DNA of 64,000 nt from JBJHDF01 sp050486405. GTDB lineage: Bacteria; Pseudomonadota; Gammaproteobacteria; Pseudomonadales; Cellvibrionaceae. Made by a program: the position numbers and the translations under genes. Shown here piece by piece: positions 49,735 through 58,483 of this stretch; the stretch's first letter is position 1; the number at the start of each line of letters is the position of its first letter. The stretch covers positions 62,001-126,000 of the forward strand of contig JBJHDF010000006.1 of the NCBI GenBank assembly GCA_050486405.1, in the 5' to 3' direction. Under the pieces are notes generated by a model. The model saw nothing but the letters and a program-made list of their open reading frames with translations. It ran no database searches and had not been told where the DNA came from.

Positions 49735-50752
49735 CCAACTCCACCTGCCACACCGCGCCGGCACCGGTGATATACAGCGTCTTGCGCTCGGGACCGCCAA
49801 AGGCCGGGTTGGTGACATTGGCGTCCACTTCGATGCGGGCAATCTCTTCACCCTCCGGCGTAAATACGCGAATGCGCCGCAGCCCGTGCTCGGTGGCGTA
49901 AATATTGCCCAGGCAGTCGATGGCCATACCGTCCGGCCAGGTCAGCTCAGCGATGTCCACGCCTTCGCCCGGCACACCGTCGACAAGGGGGTAGGCGCGC
50001 AGTGTGCCGTGTTCTCCACCGCCAGCCACATAGAGCACATCCTGATCCGGCGACAGGGACACGCCATTGGGGTTATACATGGTGTCATCCACCACGCTGA
50101 CCTGCCCGTCTTCTACGCGGTAGACACGGGTTTCGGGTTGCCCGCCGGGAGCGGCGCTGCGCTGGAAATCCGGGTCGGAAAAGTAAATAACACCCTCGCG
50201 GGTCATGGTCAGGTCGTTGGGCGAATTGAATACATTGCCCTCAAACTCGCCAACGATGGACTGGCGTTCACCCGTATAGGGGTTGTAGCGCGAGATTTCC
50301 TTGCGATCGTGGGTGGCGGCGATAATGTAGCCGTCGTTGTCCACCGCCAGGCCATTGCTACCGCTGTCGGGGATGACGGTTTCCATCTCACCGCCGGGCA
50401 CCAGCCGTTGAATGCGCGACGGAAAGCCTTCGGCAAAGGTGAAATCGGAAAAGTACAGGGCGCCGTCGATCCACACCGGCCCCTCGAAGAGTCCCGGCTC
50501 GGTGCGGGTGGTATTGGCCGCGTCGATGCGCTCCGCCACCAGGGTGCCGGACGGCGCCGTGCCCGGCTCGTCCGGACAGGACCAGGGATCAGGGCGGGGT
50601 ACCGCGGTCACGGGCGGCGTGGGTGCTTCCGCCGATACCGGCGCCGCGCCGACGGGATGGCTTTCGTCGATCGGGGGTTGCTGATTGCCGCGTTCACAGC
50701 CCAGCAGGCCGCCCGTCAACACCAGTGGCAGGACAACTGTAATGACTCTCAT
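49712..50752 (-). CDS. SMP-30/gluconolactonase-like lipoprotein
   Basis: A 346-residue six-bladed propeller protein. The lipobox LTGGLLGC puts it in the envelope, with a Pro-rich linker (about 22-60). Conserved blocks are LFEGPVWIDGALYFSD, GLAVDNDGYIIAATHDRKEI, NSPNDLTMTREGVIYFSDPDF and YNPNGVSLSPDQDVLYVAGG, with Glu, Asn and Asp metal ligands. Family members hydrolyse lactones; the substrate here is unknown. The ATG at 50752 is chosen because the signal follows at once. Confidence 0.88.
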   Translation of the reverse strand: MRVITVVLPLVLTGGLLGCERGNQQPPIDESHPVGAAPVSAEAPTPPVTAVPRPDPWSCPDEPGTAPSGTLVAERIDAANTTRTEPGLFEGPVWIDGALYFSDFTFAEGFPSRIQRLVPGGEMETVIPDSGSNGLAVDNDGYIIAATHDRKEISRYNPYTGERQSIVGEFEGNVFNSPNDLTMTREGVIYFSDPDFQRSAAPGGQPETRVYRVEDGQVSVVDDTMYNPNGVSLSPDQDVLYVAGGGEHGTLRAYPLVDGVPGEGVDIAELTWPDGMAIDCLGNIYATEHGLRRIRVFTPEGEEIARIEVDANVTNPAFGGPERKTLYITGAGAVWQVELDVAGFPY

Positions 50753-50860
50753 AGATTGACTCCAGATTGTGTTCGAGCGCCCTGTGACAGAATTATGTTT
50801 TTTGGTTTGGAAAGGCCGCCTACGATACCACAATTGACACTCCCCCGGCGCAGTGCTGGA

Positions 50861-52486
50861 TCAATTGCCGCAACGCTCCGGCCACTGAATCAGTCCCCAG
50901 CCAAAGCTCTCATCCCTGCCCTCCGGCCCCAGATCCAGGGCCCGGCGCTGGACGCGCTGCAGCCAGTCGCCGCCGTTGGCCCTTTCCAGGGCCAACACCG
51001 CCGTGGCAAAGGGCACGGCAAAGGAGGTGCCGGTGTAATAGCGACTGGCGGCGTCGGCACCAGCGGCCCAGATATCGACACCGGGCGCGGCAAAGTCCAC
51101 TTCCGGCCCCCTGTGGGCATTGCCGTAGGGACGCCGGGCGGCGTCCACGGCGGTGATGGCGAAGACACCGGGATAGGCGGCGGGAAACGCCGGCGGCTGG
51201 TCCGGGCCACTGTTGCCCACCGCCGCCACCAGCAGAGTGCCGCCGTCCAGGGTGCGCTGCAGGGCCAGCTCCAGCACCCGATTGGCTGACCCGCCCAGGC
51301 TCATATTGATGGCCTCTACCCGCTGCTCCAGCAGCCAGTCCAGGGCCCGCAGCAGCAGGTCGGTACTGGTGTCCACCTGCCGACCGCGGCGGCGGAAAAC
51401 CCCCGCTGCCCAGACCCGGGCCTCGGGCAGCAGCCCCAGGGAACGCCCCACCAGCAGGCTGGCCACCGCCGTGCCATGCTCGGCGGGACTGTCACCGGGG
51501 GCAAAGCCCCGGTAGACCAGTGCCTGACCTTCCAGCACCGGATGGCGGCTGTCCACAGCCGTATCCAGCAGGCCAATACGCAACGGACGTGTGCAGCGGG
51601 GCGGTGGCTGGATCCAGTTGATCAGTTGCCGGCCATAGTGACGGCGATCGTCGCTCAATGGGCGATAGCGCTGATTGACTGCCAGTTCCAGGTCCGGCAT
51701 ATCGCTGTGAATACGCTGCTGCAGGGCGAGAACATCAGCACCGTCGGGCAGACGGAATACACTGAGTACCAACCCCAGATTGGCAAGCGATTCGCGGCTC
51801 TTGATACGCAGGCCGTAGCGGTTGAGGGAGCGGGCTGCCGCCCCTGCAGCGTCCATATTTTCGCTGAGTAACAGCAGTTCCCCCGGTTCGTAATCGGCCG
51901 CGTCCTGCGGCTGGGGGCTGGGCCGCGAGCCCCGGGGTGGTGGCGGTGGAACGGGACGCCCCAACAGGGTACCGCTGCGATCCACCAGCGGTCGCTGTGG
52001 CTGAGTCGATTCCGGTGGCGCCGCATAGGGTGGCTGGGGTGCCAGTGCGGGAGCGGGCTCCGGTGTCGGTGCGGGCGCGGGGGTGGGTGCGGGATCATGC
52101 TCTGGAAGCGGTGTTGGATCTGGAGTGGGAACCGGCTCAGGGCTGTCATCCCGCTCAAGGCTGCGATCCGGCTCGGACACCGGTTCCCGGGACCTCTCCG
52201 GCGCAACGCCCGGTATCGGGTGTGTTTCGTCATTCCGCTCCCGGGCCGGCTCCCGCCGGTCGTCCAGGGGCGGCGCCGAACTGCCCGGTCGGTCGCGGTC
52301 CTGATCAAGATGGTCAGGATCATCCCCCCTGTCCCGCTCTTCCCTTTCCGTGTCATCCCCACCACCACCACTGACCAGCACGGTATCGCGCTGGGGCGCT
52401 GGCTGCTGGGCCAGTGCCGGAGCTGTCAGCAGCAACCCCGCCAACAACAGCCCCGGCAACAGAGGCGCCCAGCGAAAAACTGTCAT
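50861..52486 (-). CDS. Subtilisin-like (S8) serine protease of a sigma/anti-sigma operon
   Basis: A 541-residue exported protease. The signal peptide ends at ALA-Q (about residue 27). A disordered region rich in Asp, Arg, Pro and Glu runs from about 30 to 195. An inhibitor-I9-like segment lies at about 200-275, and the catalytic triad is D308 (GLLDTAVD), H337 (EHGTAVASLL) and S488 (TGTSFAVP). Asn of AAVGNSG is the oxyanion residue. It overlaps the anti-sigma gene by 4 bases, so it may be made with it and cut a partner of the cluster. Confidence 0.9.
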   Translation of the reverse strand: MTVFRWAPLLPGLLLAGLLLTAPALAQQPAPQRDTVLVSGGGGDDTEREERDRGDDPDHLDQDRDRPGSSAPPLDDRREPARERNDETHPIPGVAPERSREPVSEPDRSLERDDSPEPVPTPDPTPLPEHDPAPTPAPAPTPEPAPALAPQPPYAAPPESTQPQRPLVDRSGTLLGRPVPPPPPRGSRPSPQPQDAADYEPGELLLLSENMDAAGAAARSLNRYGLRIKSRESLANLGLVLSVFRLPDGADVLALQQRIHSDMPDLELAVNQRYRPLSDDRRHYGRQLINWIQPPPRCTRPLRIGLLDTAVDSRHPVLEGQALVYRGFAPGDSPAEHGTAVASLLVGRSLGLLPEARVWAAGVFRRRGRQVDTSTDLLLRALDWLLEQRVEAINMSLGGSANRVLELALQRTLDGGTLLVAAVGNSGPDQPPAFPAAYPGVFAITAVDAARRPYGNAHRGPEVDFAAPGVDIWAAGADAASRYYTGTSFAVPFATAVLALERANGGDWLQRVQRRALDLGPEGRDESFGWGLIQWPERCGN

Positions 52487-53109
52487 TCCAGCACCACCAC
52501 CTGCTCCACCACCGCCAGCTCCGCCAACTGCTCCGCGGCAACGGCGGGCTCCAGATCGGCTGGCAGGGCGACGGCGTAGACGCCCAGGGCGCCGGGGCCA
52601 TCGACTATGCGCCCGTCCACCGTCAGCAGTGCCGCACGAATCTCGACCTCGGTGGCGTCGCCACTAAACACCAGTTGCAGTTGCGCCGGTGCGACCTGCC
52701 AGTCTGTGGCGAGCGGTACCAGATCCAACGTCTGCGGGTCGCTCTGCCAAGTGCCGATCAGCATCGCGGTCTGCAACCCCAGCAGCGCACAAGCCGCCAC
52801 CGCCAGTGGCCGCCAGAGGTTGCGCGGTTTTGCCGGTGCCGCCGTTGCCAAGGTGCCGGTATCCGTCGCTGGCAAGCGGTTGATGCCCCGCTTCAACCGT
52901 GCCAAACCGATCTCGCCGGGGGGCTGTTCGGCGCTGTCGCGCAACCCCTGGCTCAGAGCATCCATAAAGCGCAGTTCGTTGGCCAGCGCCGGATCCTGTT
53001 CGTATTCGCGCCGCAACCGTTCCCGTTCGGCCGGTTCCAGTTCGCCACTGAGCAGGCGTGACAGTTTTTCGTCGTCGCGGCTCAGTTCGTAGTTTGTTTC
53101 GTCGTTCAT
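52483..53109 (-). CDS. Putative membrane anti-sigma factor
   Basis: A 208-residue protein. The cytoplasmic N-terminus (about 1-80) has the helical pattern of anti-sigma domains, DEKLSRLLSGELEPAERERLRREYEQDPALANELRF, without the zinc HxxxCxxC motif. One membrane helix lies at about 98-118 (LWRPLAVAACALLGLQTAMLI), and the rest is periplasmic and Ala/Val-rich. It overlaps the sigma gene by 4 bases. The role is inferred from position and layout. Confidence 0.8.
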   Translation of the reverse strand: MNDETNYELSRDDEKLSRLLSGELEPAERERLRREYEQDPALANELRFMDALSQGLRDSAEQPPGEIGLARLKRGINRLPATDTGTLATAAPAKPRNLWRPLAVAACALLGLQTAMLIGTWQSDPQTLDLVPLATDWQVAPAQLQLVFSGDATEVEIRAALLTVDGRIVDGPGALGVYAVALPADLEPAVAAEQLAELAVVEQVVVLE

Positions 53110-53669
53110 GGCGCCCCCACAGCTTTCGCCAGTTGTTTTTTCAACAGGTCTTTGGCGTGAAAGACCCGGGACTTGACCGTGCCTTCGGGCACATTGATGA
53201 TCCCGGCAATATCGGTGTAACCCAGCTCCTCGAAAAACACCAGGTGCAACACTTCCCGGTGTTCGGCCGAGAGCCTGTTCATGCACAGGTGCAACAGCTT
53301 GCCATCGCTGGCGGCATCTATGGTCTGTTCAATGTTGGCGGCGGGTGATTCGTCGGCCATGTGCTCATTCAGCTCAGTGAATTCCCGGGCGCCTTTCCTG
53401 CGCCAGTGATCCAGCACCTTGTGGTTGGCGATACCCAGCAACCAGGTGGTGACCTTGGAGCGGCCGGCAAAACGCCCGGCGGACTTCCATACTTCCATCA
53501 TCACGTCATTGAGTATGTCGGCAGCAGCGAAGCTGTCGTTCAATTTGGACAAGACAAAACGGTATACGCGGGATTCGTGGCGCCGGTAAAAAGCGGTCAT
53601 GGCGGGCATATCCCCGGCGGCAATGGCCGCCAGGAGTTGAGTATCGTCCCTCTGTTCCGGTTCTGACAT
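53106..53669 (-). CDS. ECF-type RNA polymerase sigma factor
   Basis: A 187-residue sigma-70 family factor. Region 2 has YRRHESRVYRFVLSKLND, ADILNDVMMEVWKSAGRF and KVTTWLLGIANHKVLDHWRR. Region 4 has LSAEHREVLHLVFFEELGYTDIAGIINVPEGTVKSRVFHAKDLL. The ATG at 53669 has GAGGG upstream. A GTG at 53684 would overlap the preceding gene by 4 bases like the other junctions and cannot be excluded. The anti-sigma gene follows. Confidence 0.94.
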   Translation of the reverse strand: MSEPEQRDDTQLLAAIAAGDMPAMTAFYRRHESRVYRFVLSKLNDSFAAADILNDVMMEVWKSAGRFAGRSKVTTWLLGIANHKVLDHWRRKGAREFTELNEHMADESPAANIEQTIDAASDGKLLHLCMNRLSAEHREVLHLVFFEELGYTDIAGIINVPEGTVKSRVFHAKDLLKKQLAKAVGAP

Positions 53670-53680
53670 GTCGATATCCC

Positions 53681-54991
53681 TCACGGGGGACCCGTATGGA
53701 GTTCCCGCAGTTCACTGGCCGCCATGATAGCACCGTCATTGTCGAGAGCCACCACGCGCCAGTAGTAGAGCCGGTCTGCTTCCAATCGGCCGACGACCGC
53801 CGCCGACAGGCGCGTCTCGGTAGTGGTCGCGGGGAGCAACAGACCGGCAGCACGCTGTTGCATCACATGGGTCAGTTCGCTGCGCTGCGAATCCTGGGCC
53901 GGCGGTTCATCGTAGAACTCCAGTTGATAGGCCACCGCTCCAGAATGGCCACGCCATTGGAAGCGGGTAGTGGCATCCAGGATGGCCGCCGCTGCCGGAC
54001 CCGCAAGGCGCAGCTGCGCCACCGCCTCGGGTTCTGCCGACAATTGTTGGGTCACCACATAGTGCAGCGCCACGGGCGCCTGAGTACCGGCAGGCTGCAG
54101 CACCCGCAACCGGATCATGTACAACCCCGGCTGTTGGACGGGCAGTTGCGGGCTGCGCAACCGGGCTTCGCCGCCGGCGCCCAGATACTGGCGAACATTT
54201 TCCACCGGCACAAACACCGGCTGTCCCCGGGTGGACGGTGGCGAGGCCACTTCCCAGACGGCATCGAACATGCCACTGCGGTTGTAGAGCAGGTGTGCCT
54301 CCACCTCCGCCTGCTCACCCACGGCCAGGGTGCGGGTCAAGGCACCGGATTCGAAACGCAGCGCCACCTGTGCCAGTTGCAAGCTGGTGGCCATGGGTGT
54401 GCGCGGGTCAACAGGTTCGGGTTCCGGGCCGGGAGCCGGCCCGGGGTCTGGTTCGGGTTCGGGCTCCGGCTCGGGTGACGGTGGAGGTGGCGGCATCATG
54501 GGCGGCTGCCGCAGCTCGATCATTAATAGTCCAGCGGCGGTATCTCCATTGCTGGTGTGAAAACTGCGCACATACTGCAACTGACTGGCGCCCATGGCCG
54601 CCGCCTGATGACTGACGGCGGCGGGCACTTGCAGGGATTCGTTGAACTGAAACGGCGCCTCGCCGCCGCCCGCCGGAGGGTTGACAACGGTGGACAGAAA
54701 CTGATGACTGTGGCCCAGAGACGTCTCCGCCGCCGTGAACATGCCGCCTTCGGACATGACAGTCACCGGCACATGGTGAGTATCCGGTGCCGGCCCGGCA
54801 CCGGGTATGCGCTCCGGCTCGCGAAAGAGCACCCGGCCACGCCAGGTCAACTGCACCGATGAGTTCTGACCAACAACGGCGTGGCCGTTGACCACGCAGG
54901 GGTTGGCAGTGTTGCACAGGGCGCTGAATTCCGCGCTGGCGTTGACCGCCAGCAGCAGAAGCACGACAAAAGCGATAGTTTTCACGCTCAC
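53681..54991 (-). CDS. Exported protein of unknown function with Pro/Glu linker
   Basis: A 436-residue protein with signal peptide FVVLLLLAVNASA. An N-terminal beta-rich part (about 21-165) contains NPCVVNGHAVVGQNSSVQLTWRG. A Pro/Glu/Asp linker spans about 165-198. The C-terminal part (about 200-436) is beta-rich and ends in a fibronectin-III-like block with FQWRGHSGAVAYQLEFYDE and RLYYWRVVALDNDG. It overlaps the barrel gene by 4 bases. I do not recognise it; a surface or periplasmic partner of the barrel is likely. Confidence 0.7.
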   Translation of the reverse strand: MSVKTIAFVVLLLLAVNASAEFSALCNTANPCVVNGHAVVGQNSSVQLTWRGRVLFREPERIPGAGPAPDTHHVPVTVMSEGGMFTAAETSLGHSHQFLSTVVNPPAGGGEAPFQFNESLQVPAAVSHQAAAMGASQLQYVRSFHTSNGDTAAGLLMIELRQPPMMPPPPPSPEPEPEPEPDPGPAPGPEPEPVDPRTPMATSLQLAQVALRFESGALTRTLAVGEQAEVEAHLLYNRSGMFDAVWEVASPPSTRGQPVFVPVENVRQYLGAGGEARLRSPQLPVQQPGLYMIRLRVLQPAGTQAPVALHYVVTQQLSAEPEAVAQLRLAGPAAAAILDATTRFQWRGHSGAVAYQLEFYDEPPAQDSQRSELTHVMQQRAAGLLLPATTTETRLSAAVVGRLEADRLYYWRVVALDNDGAIMAASELRELHTGPP

Positions 54992-57048
54992 AGGGAGCCT
55001 CCTGGATAGCGAAAGGGCATGCTGCTGCGCAATTCCAGAAACACCTGGTAACCATTGAGGCGACCGTCGGCGGTTTGCAGCAGATCTCTAAAATCGTTGC
55101 GGGAAAAACTCAGCCCCAGATCCAGCCCGGCGCGATTGTTCTTCGGCTGGCGAAACCGCCACTGGACGCTGCCGTTGACGTAGGTGCTGCGGTCATACTG
55201 AGCAAAGAATGGGTCGTTCCGGGCGTCGGTCCGGTTCAAGCCCAGGGCCAGGTTGCCGGAGAGACGGTTGGGAATCAGTACCGCGGACGCGGCCACGGAA
55301 TAGAGCTGGCGGTCACTGCTGACGTCGGCTTCGAGATGGTCATCAGCCAGATACAGGGTCTGCTGCAACTGCCAACCCACGTTCAGGTTGTAGCGCTGCC
55401 CGGGGCGATAACCTGCCTGCAACTGGGTGTTGCGGGTGCGGCTGTCCAGTTGCCAGCCGGTGGCATCTTCCAGGGTGTCCACGCCATAACCTAGCGCCCA
55501 GTGACCCCGGCTGTACTGGAAGCGGGCGTTGACCGCCATCCCGGATAGGGTGTTATCGGTTTCCCAAGCATGCTCGGGGGTGTGGGTATCCTGTTGCACC
55601 GTGCTGTACAGCATCAGGCTGTAATCCGCCCTGCCCAGCCAGGCCAGGGCGCTGCCGGGCTCGGGCGCCTGCTGCTTGCTGTAGCCGCCGGTCATGTGCC
55701 ACTGGCGGGTCTCGGTGGTGGCGTAGTCAGGGCTGTCATCCAGGTTGTTGTCTTCAATGGCGTAGGCCCCTTCCAGGTACCACTGACCGCGCACCAGAGT
55801 GGCGAACACCCGCCGCAGAGCCTTGTCTGCGGGCAGAAAGCTGTTGGCCAGGCTTCGGTAGTGGGTGCCCACCCGGGTGGTTTCCAGGCCCAGACTCCAG
55901 TCCAGGGGCGTGGCGTGACCGATGGCCGGCGGGTTGTACACCAGCAGCGCCGACCAGGCATCGTCACCGATCAGGTCCTCCCCCTGCCCGGTGCCGGCGA
56001 AATCATAACGGCTGCTGGCGGATTCCAGCCGCAACCGCACCCGCCGCTCCAGAAACTGGCCGTCCAGGGCCAGATTCCAGGCGCTGCCCCGGTGCACCGC
56101 GTCGTCGCCAAAACCCATGCTGGCGTAATGGGGCTGACGATAGCGACCGCTGACCCAGGCCGACTGGATATGGATATCGGCCGCGTCGGTTGCCAGCGGC
56201 CGGCTGCTCCAGCGGGCGCCGGCAAGGCGGTTTTCCCGGTCATCGAGGCCGGCGCCGGCGTCCAGGCCCATCTGCTGACTGGTGCTGGCGCCGAAGAGTG
56301 TCAGAGAGGTGTCCAGCGGTGCCAGGCTGACCCCGGTGGACAGCCCCCTTTGCTGAAAGCCGTCGAACAGCAGATCCGATCGCCCGAAGACCTGATCCCC
56401 GGCCCGCAACCGGTAGCGGCCGGAATTGGCAGCCAGGGTAAAAGTGGGGATATCGAAGGTTCGCCCGGTGGGCGAATGGAATTCGTCGTTCATATACAGC
56501 AGATCGGCACTGGCGTTCATCTGCCAGTGATCCCCCTCCAGGCGCGATTGCAACTGGCCGCTGCCCTGCACAGTGGTTTCCCTGCCGTCGCTCTGGCTGC
56601 GCTCGGCCAGCCGCTGTCCCAGGCTGAAGTCGTAGTAACCGGCCATGCTGGCCTGGCGGACCAGTGCTGACTGCCGCACGTCTATGGTCCAGAAACCCAA
56701 TTCGCGCACCCTGCCATCCCCGGCGTAGTGCATCAGGCGCAGTTCCCGCTCTCCGGCCGCCAGGGGTTGTACCGGTGCAAACACCAACCGGTTCGGCTGC
56801 CTGTCCACCATGGCGGACACATCGATGGCATCCAGTTCCAAGGTCAGTTCATCCAGCAGGGCGGCGGGAAAATTATCGGGCAGCAGCAGTTGCAGGGGTT
56901 CGGTGGGCTGACGAAAGCTGCCGGACTGGGGCGGCGCCAGCGCCACAAGCAGCGGTTCACCCCAGGGATCGGCAGAGCCCCGGACCAAAGAAGAAATCAA
57001 TAGAAGCGGCAGGAGCAGGCAGGCCCATACCACCAGAGTTTTGTTCAT
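54988..57048 (-). CDS. Outer-membrane barrel-like protein heading the sigma operon
   Basis: A 686-residue exported protein (signal peptide about 1-24). The first 125 residues are non-barrel (LLLPDNFPAALLDELTLELDAID). From about 130 it shows long alternating strands with aromatic ends, as in LGLETTRVGTHYRSLANSFLP and LGYGVDTLEDATGWQLD. It ends in FRYPGGSL rather than a classic terminal F. The size recalls TonB-less receptor or usher-like barrels, but no family is recognised. Confidence 0.7.
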   Translation of the reverse strand: MNKTLVVWACLLLPLLLISSLVRGSADPWGEPLLVALAPPQSGSFRQPTEPLQLLLPDNFPAALLDELTLELDAIDVSAMVDRQPNRLVFAPVQPLAAGERELRLMHYAGDGRVRELGFWTIDVRQSALVRQASMAGYYDFSLGQRLAERSQSDGRETTVQGSGQLQSRLEGDHWQMNASADLLYMNDEFHSPTGRTFDIPTFTLAANSGRYRLRAGDQVFGRSDLLFDGFQQRGLSTGVSLAPLDTSLTLFGASTSQQMGLDAGAGLDDRENRLAGARWSSRPLATDAADIHIQSAWVSGRYRQPHYASMGFGDDAVHRGSAWNLALDGQFLERRVRLRLESASSRYDFAGTGQGEDLIGDDAWSALLVYNPPAIGHATPLDWSLGLETTRVGTHYRSLANSFLPADKALRRVFATLVRGQWYLEGAYAIEDNNLDDSPDYATTETRQWHMTGGYSKQQAPEPGSALAWLGRADYSLMLYSTVQQDTHTPEHAWETDNTLSGMAVNARFQYSRGHWALGYGVDTLEDATGWQLDSRTRNTQLQAGYRPGQRYNLNVGWQLQQTLYLADDHLEADVSSDRQLYSVAASAVLIPNRLSGNLALGLNRTDARNDPFFAQYDRSTYVNGSVQWRFRQPKNNRAGLDLGLSFSRNDFRDLLQTADGRLNGYQVFLELRSSMPFRYPGGSL

Positions 57049-57104
57049 TAACGCCGTATCCCTGTCGAGCAGTGGGAGGATCGGGGCGTCCGTAACCTCT
57101 TGCG

Positions 57105-57116
57105 CCCACTAGTGGG
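57105..57116. promoter_or_regulatory. Perfect 12-base palindrome in divergent promoter gap
   Basis: CCCACTAGTGGG lies in the 217-base gap between the barrel-sigma operon and the FAS1 gene, 57 bases upstream of the barrel start. It is a possible operator, but the evidence is symmetry and location only. Confidence 0.3.
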
Positions 57117-57265
57117 TCGACCGCAACAGCATTCCGGTTCAAATTATTTTCCGATTGATCCCTGCCAACTTTTACAGCGTATCAGACCGGGTAGTCAAGC
57201 ATTCGCTGGCGACCCTCTGGCCGCCAGACACACATTCTTGAGTCATTGTGTAAGGAGTCACAGTT

Positions 57266-58264
57266 ATGAACAGCACCTTCAAATTGTTATCCATGTTTAC
57301 TCTGATCCTGGGGTTGGCTGCCTGCGGCAGTAGCAGCAGTAGTAACGGAAGCGGAAGCCAACCGCCGCCGCCACCGCCCGCACCAGCACCGGCGCCCGAA
57401 GTAGGCACCATTGTCGACGTGGCCGTTGAAAACGGTGGTTTCACAACTCTGGTCACCGCACTGCAGGCGACAGGCCTGGACGCGGTGCTGGACGACGAGG
57501 ATGGCACTTTTACGGTGTTTGCTCCCACCGATGATGCCTTTGCGCTGCTGGGCAGCGAAACCATAACGGCCCTGCTGGGCGACACCGATGCACTCAGCAA
57601 CATTCTGCTCTACCACGTTGTCGCCGGCGCGGAAATACTTGCCGATGCGGCCATCAGCGTGGCCAGCGGTAGCGACTCCCTGGTGGAGATGGCCAACGGT
57701 GACAACGCCGGCCTGTCCCTGGCTGGCGGCACTCTGTACGTGAATCTCTCCAGCGTGCTCACCCCGGACGTAATGGCGAGCAATGGCGTCATTCATGTCA
57801 TCGACAAGGTGATGCTGCCCCCGGCGGAAATGGGCGAGCCCACTGCCAATATTGTTGAAACAGCGATTGCCGCCGGCAACTTCAACACGCTGGTTGACGC
57901 CGTGGTCGCCGCCGGCCTCGATGGCGTACTGGCTGACGAAGACGCCACTTTCACCGTATTCGCGCCCACCGACGACGCCTTCGATAAAATCGACAGCGCA
58001 ACGCTGACCGCGCTGATGGCGGACATACCGACACTGACCCAGATATTGCTGCACCACGTGGTGGGCGGAGCCGCCGTGGATTCAGTAACCGCGTTCACGC
58101 TGAACGGCACCAGCGTCAACTCTGCCGCCGACATAGATTTGAGCATCGACATCGTCGACGGCATGCTGCAGATCGAAGGCTCCGACGTCGTGATGTTCGA
58201 CATTTACACCAGCAACGGCATCATCCACGTGATCGACACGGTAATCACTTCCTCCCTGGAGTGA
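57266..58264 (+). CDS. FAS1 (fasciclin) double-domain lipoprotein
   Basis: A 332-residue protein with lipobox LGLAACGS, then a Ser/Gly and Pro/Ala linker (about 21-48). Two FAS1 domains follow, each with the pattern TFTVFAPTDDAF, LLYHVV or LLHHVV, and SNGVIHVID or SNGIIHVID, at about 50-190 and 195-332. FAS1 proteins mediate adhesion at the cell surface; the ligand is unknown. AAGGAG lies nine bases before the ATG. Confidence 0.93.
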   Translation: MNSTFKLLSMFTLILGLAACGSSSSSNGSGSQPPPPPPAPAPAPEVGTIVDVAVENGGFTTLVTALQATGLDAVLDDEDGTFTVFAPTDDAFALLGSETITALLGDTDALSNILLYHVVAGAEILADAAISVASGSDSLVEMANGDNAGLSLAGGTLYVNLSSVLTPDVMASNGVIHVIDKVMLPPAEMGEPTANIVETAIAAGNFNTLVDAVVAAGLDGVLADEDATFTVFAPTDDAFDKIDSATLTALMADIPTLTQILLHHVVGGAAVDSVTAFTLNGTSVNSAADIDLSIDIVDGMLQIEGSDVVMFDIYTSNGIIHVIDTVITSSLE

Positions 58265-58319
58265 TCGCCGACATGCTACTGGCCAGGGACGGCCACTTCC
58301 CCCTCCCGCCGCTGGCGGA

Positions 58320-58349
58320 TTGAACAGCCACCCCCCGATTGTGTATAAT
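58320..58349 (+). promoter_or_regulatory. Promoter candidate for acnB
   Basis: TTGAAC at 58320-58325 and TATAAT at 58344-58349 are separated by 18 bases. The predicted start near 58356 leaves a leader of about 128 bases before the acnB GTG. Confidence 0.6.
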
Positions 58350-58402
58350 TCGCGCCCGATTTGCCGTGCTTGCCCTCCCCTTTTGCCAATGCGGCCAATA
58401 TC

Positions 58403-58421
58403 ATCCATGACCGTCATGGAT
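58403..58421 (+). promoter_or_regulatory. Palindrome in the acnB leader
   Basis: ATCCATGAC-C-GTCATGGAT is a perfect inverted repeat with 9-base arms and a 1-base centre, about 63 bases before the acnB start and within its predicted leader. It could be an operator or an RNA hairpin. No known factor is recognised. Confidence 0.45.
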
Positions 58422-58483
58422 AGCCTCCTAACGTAGCGATCCTGCCGCAGGAGTAGCTCTATACAACCAGAGGACACCCAATC

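Noticed and set aside
54418..54500. Pro/Glu codon run as a tandem repeat locus
   Set aside because: It is a low-complexity linker in frame within the 436-residue protein, with no regular repeat unit.
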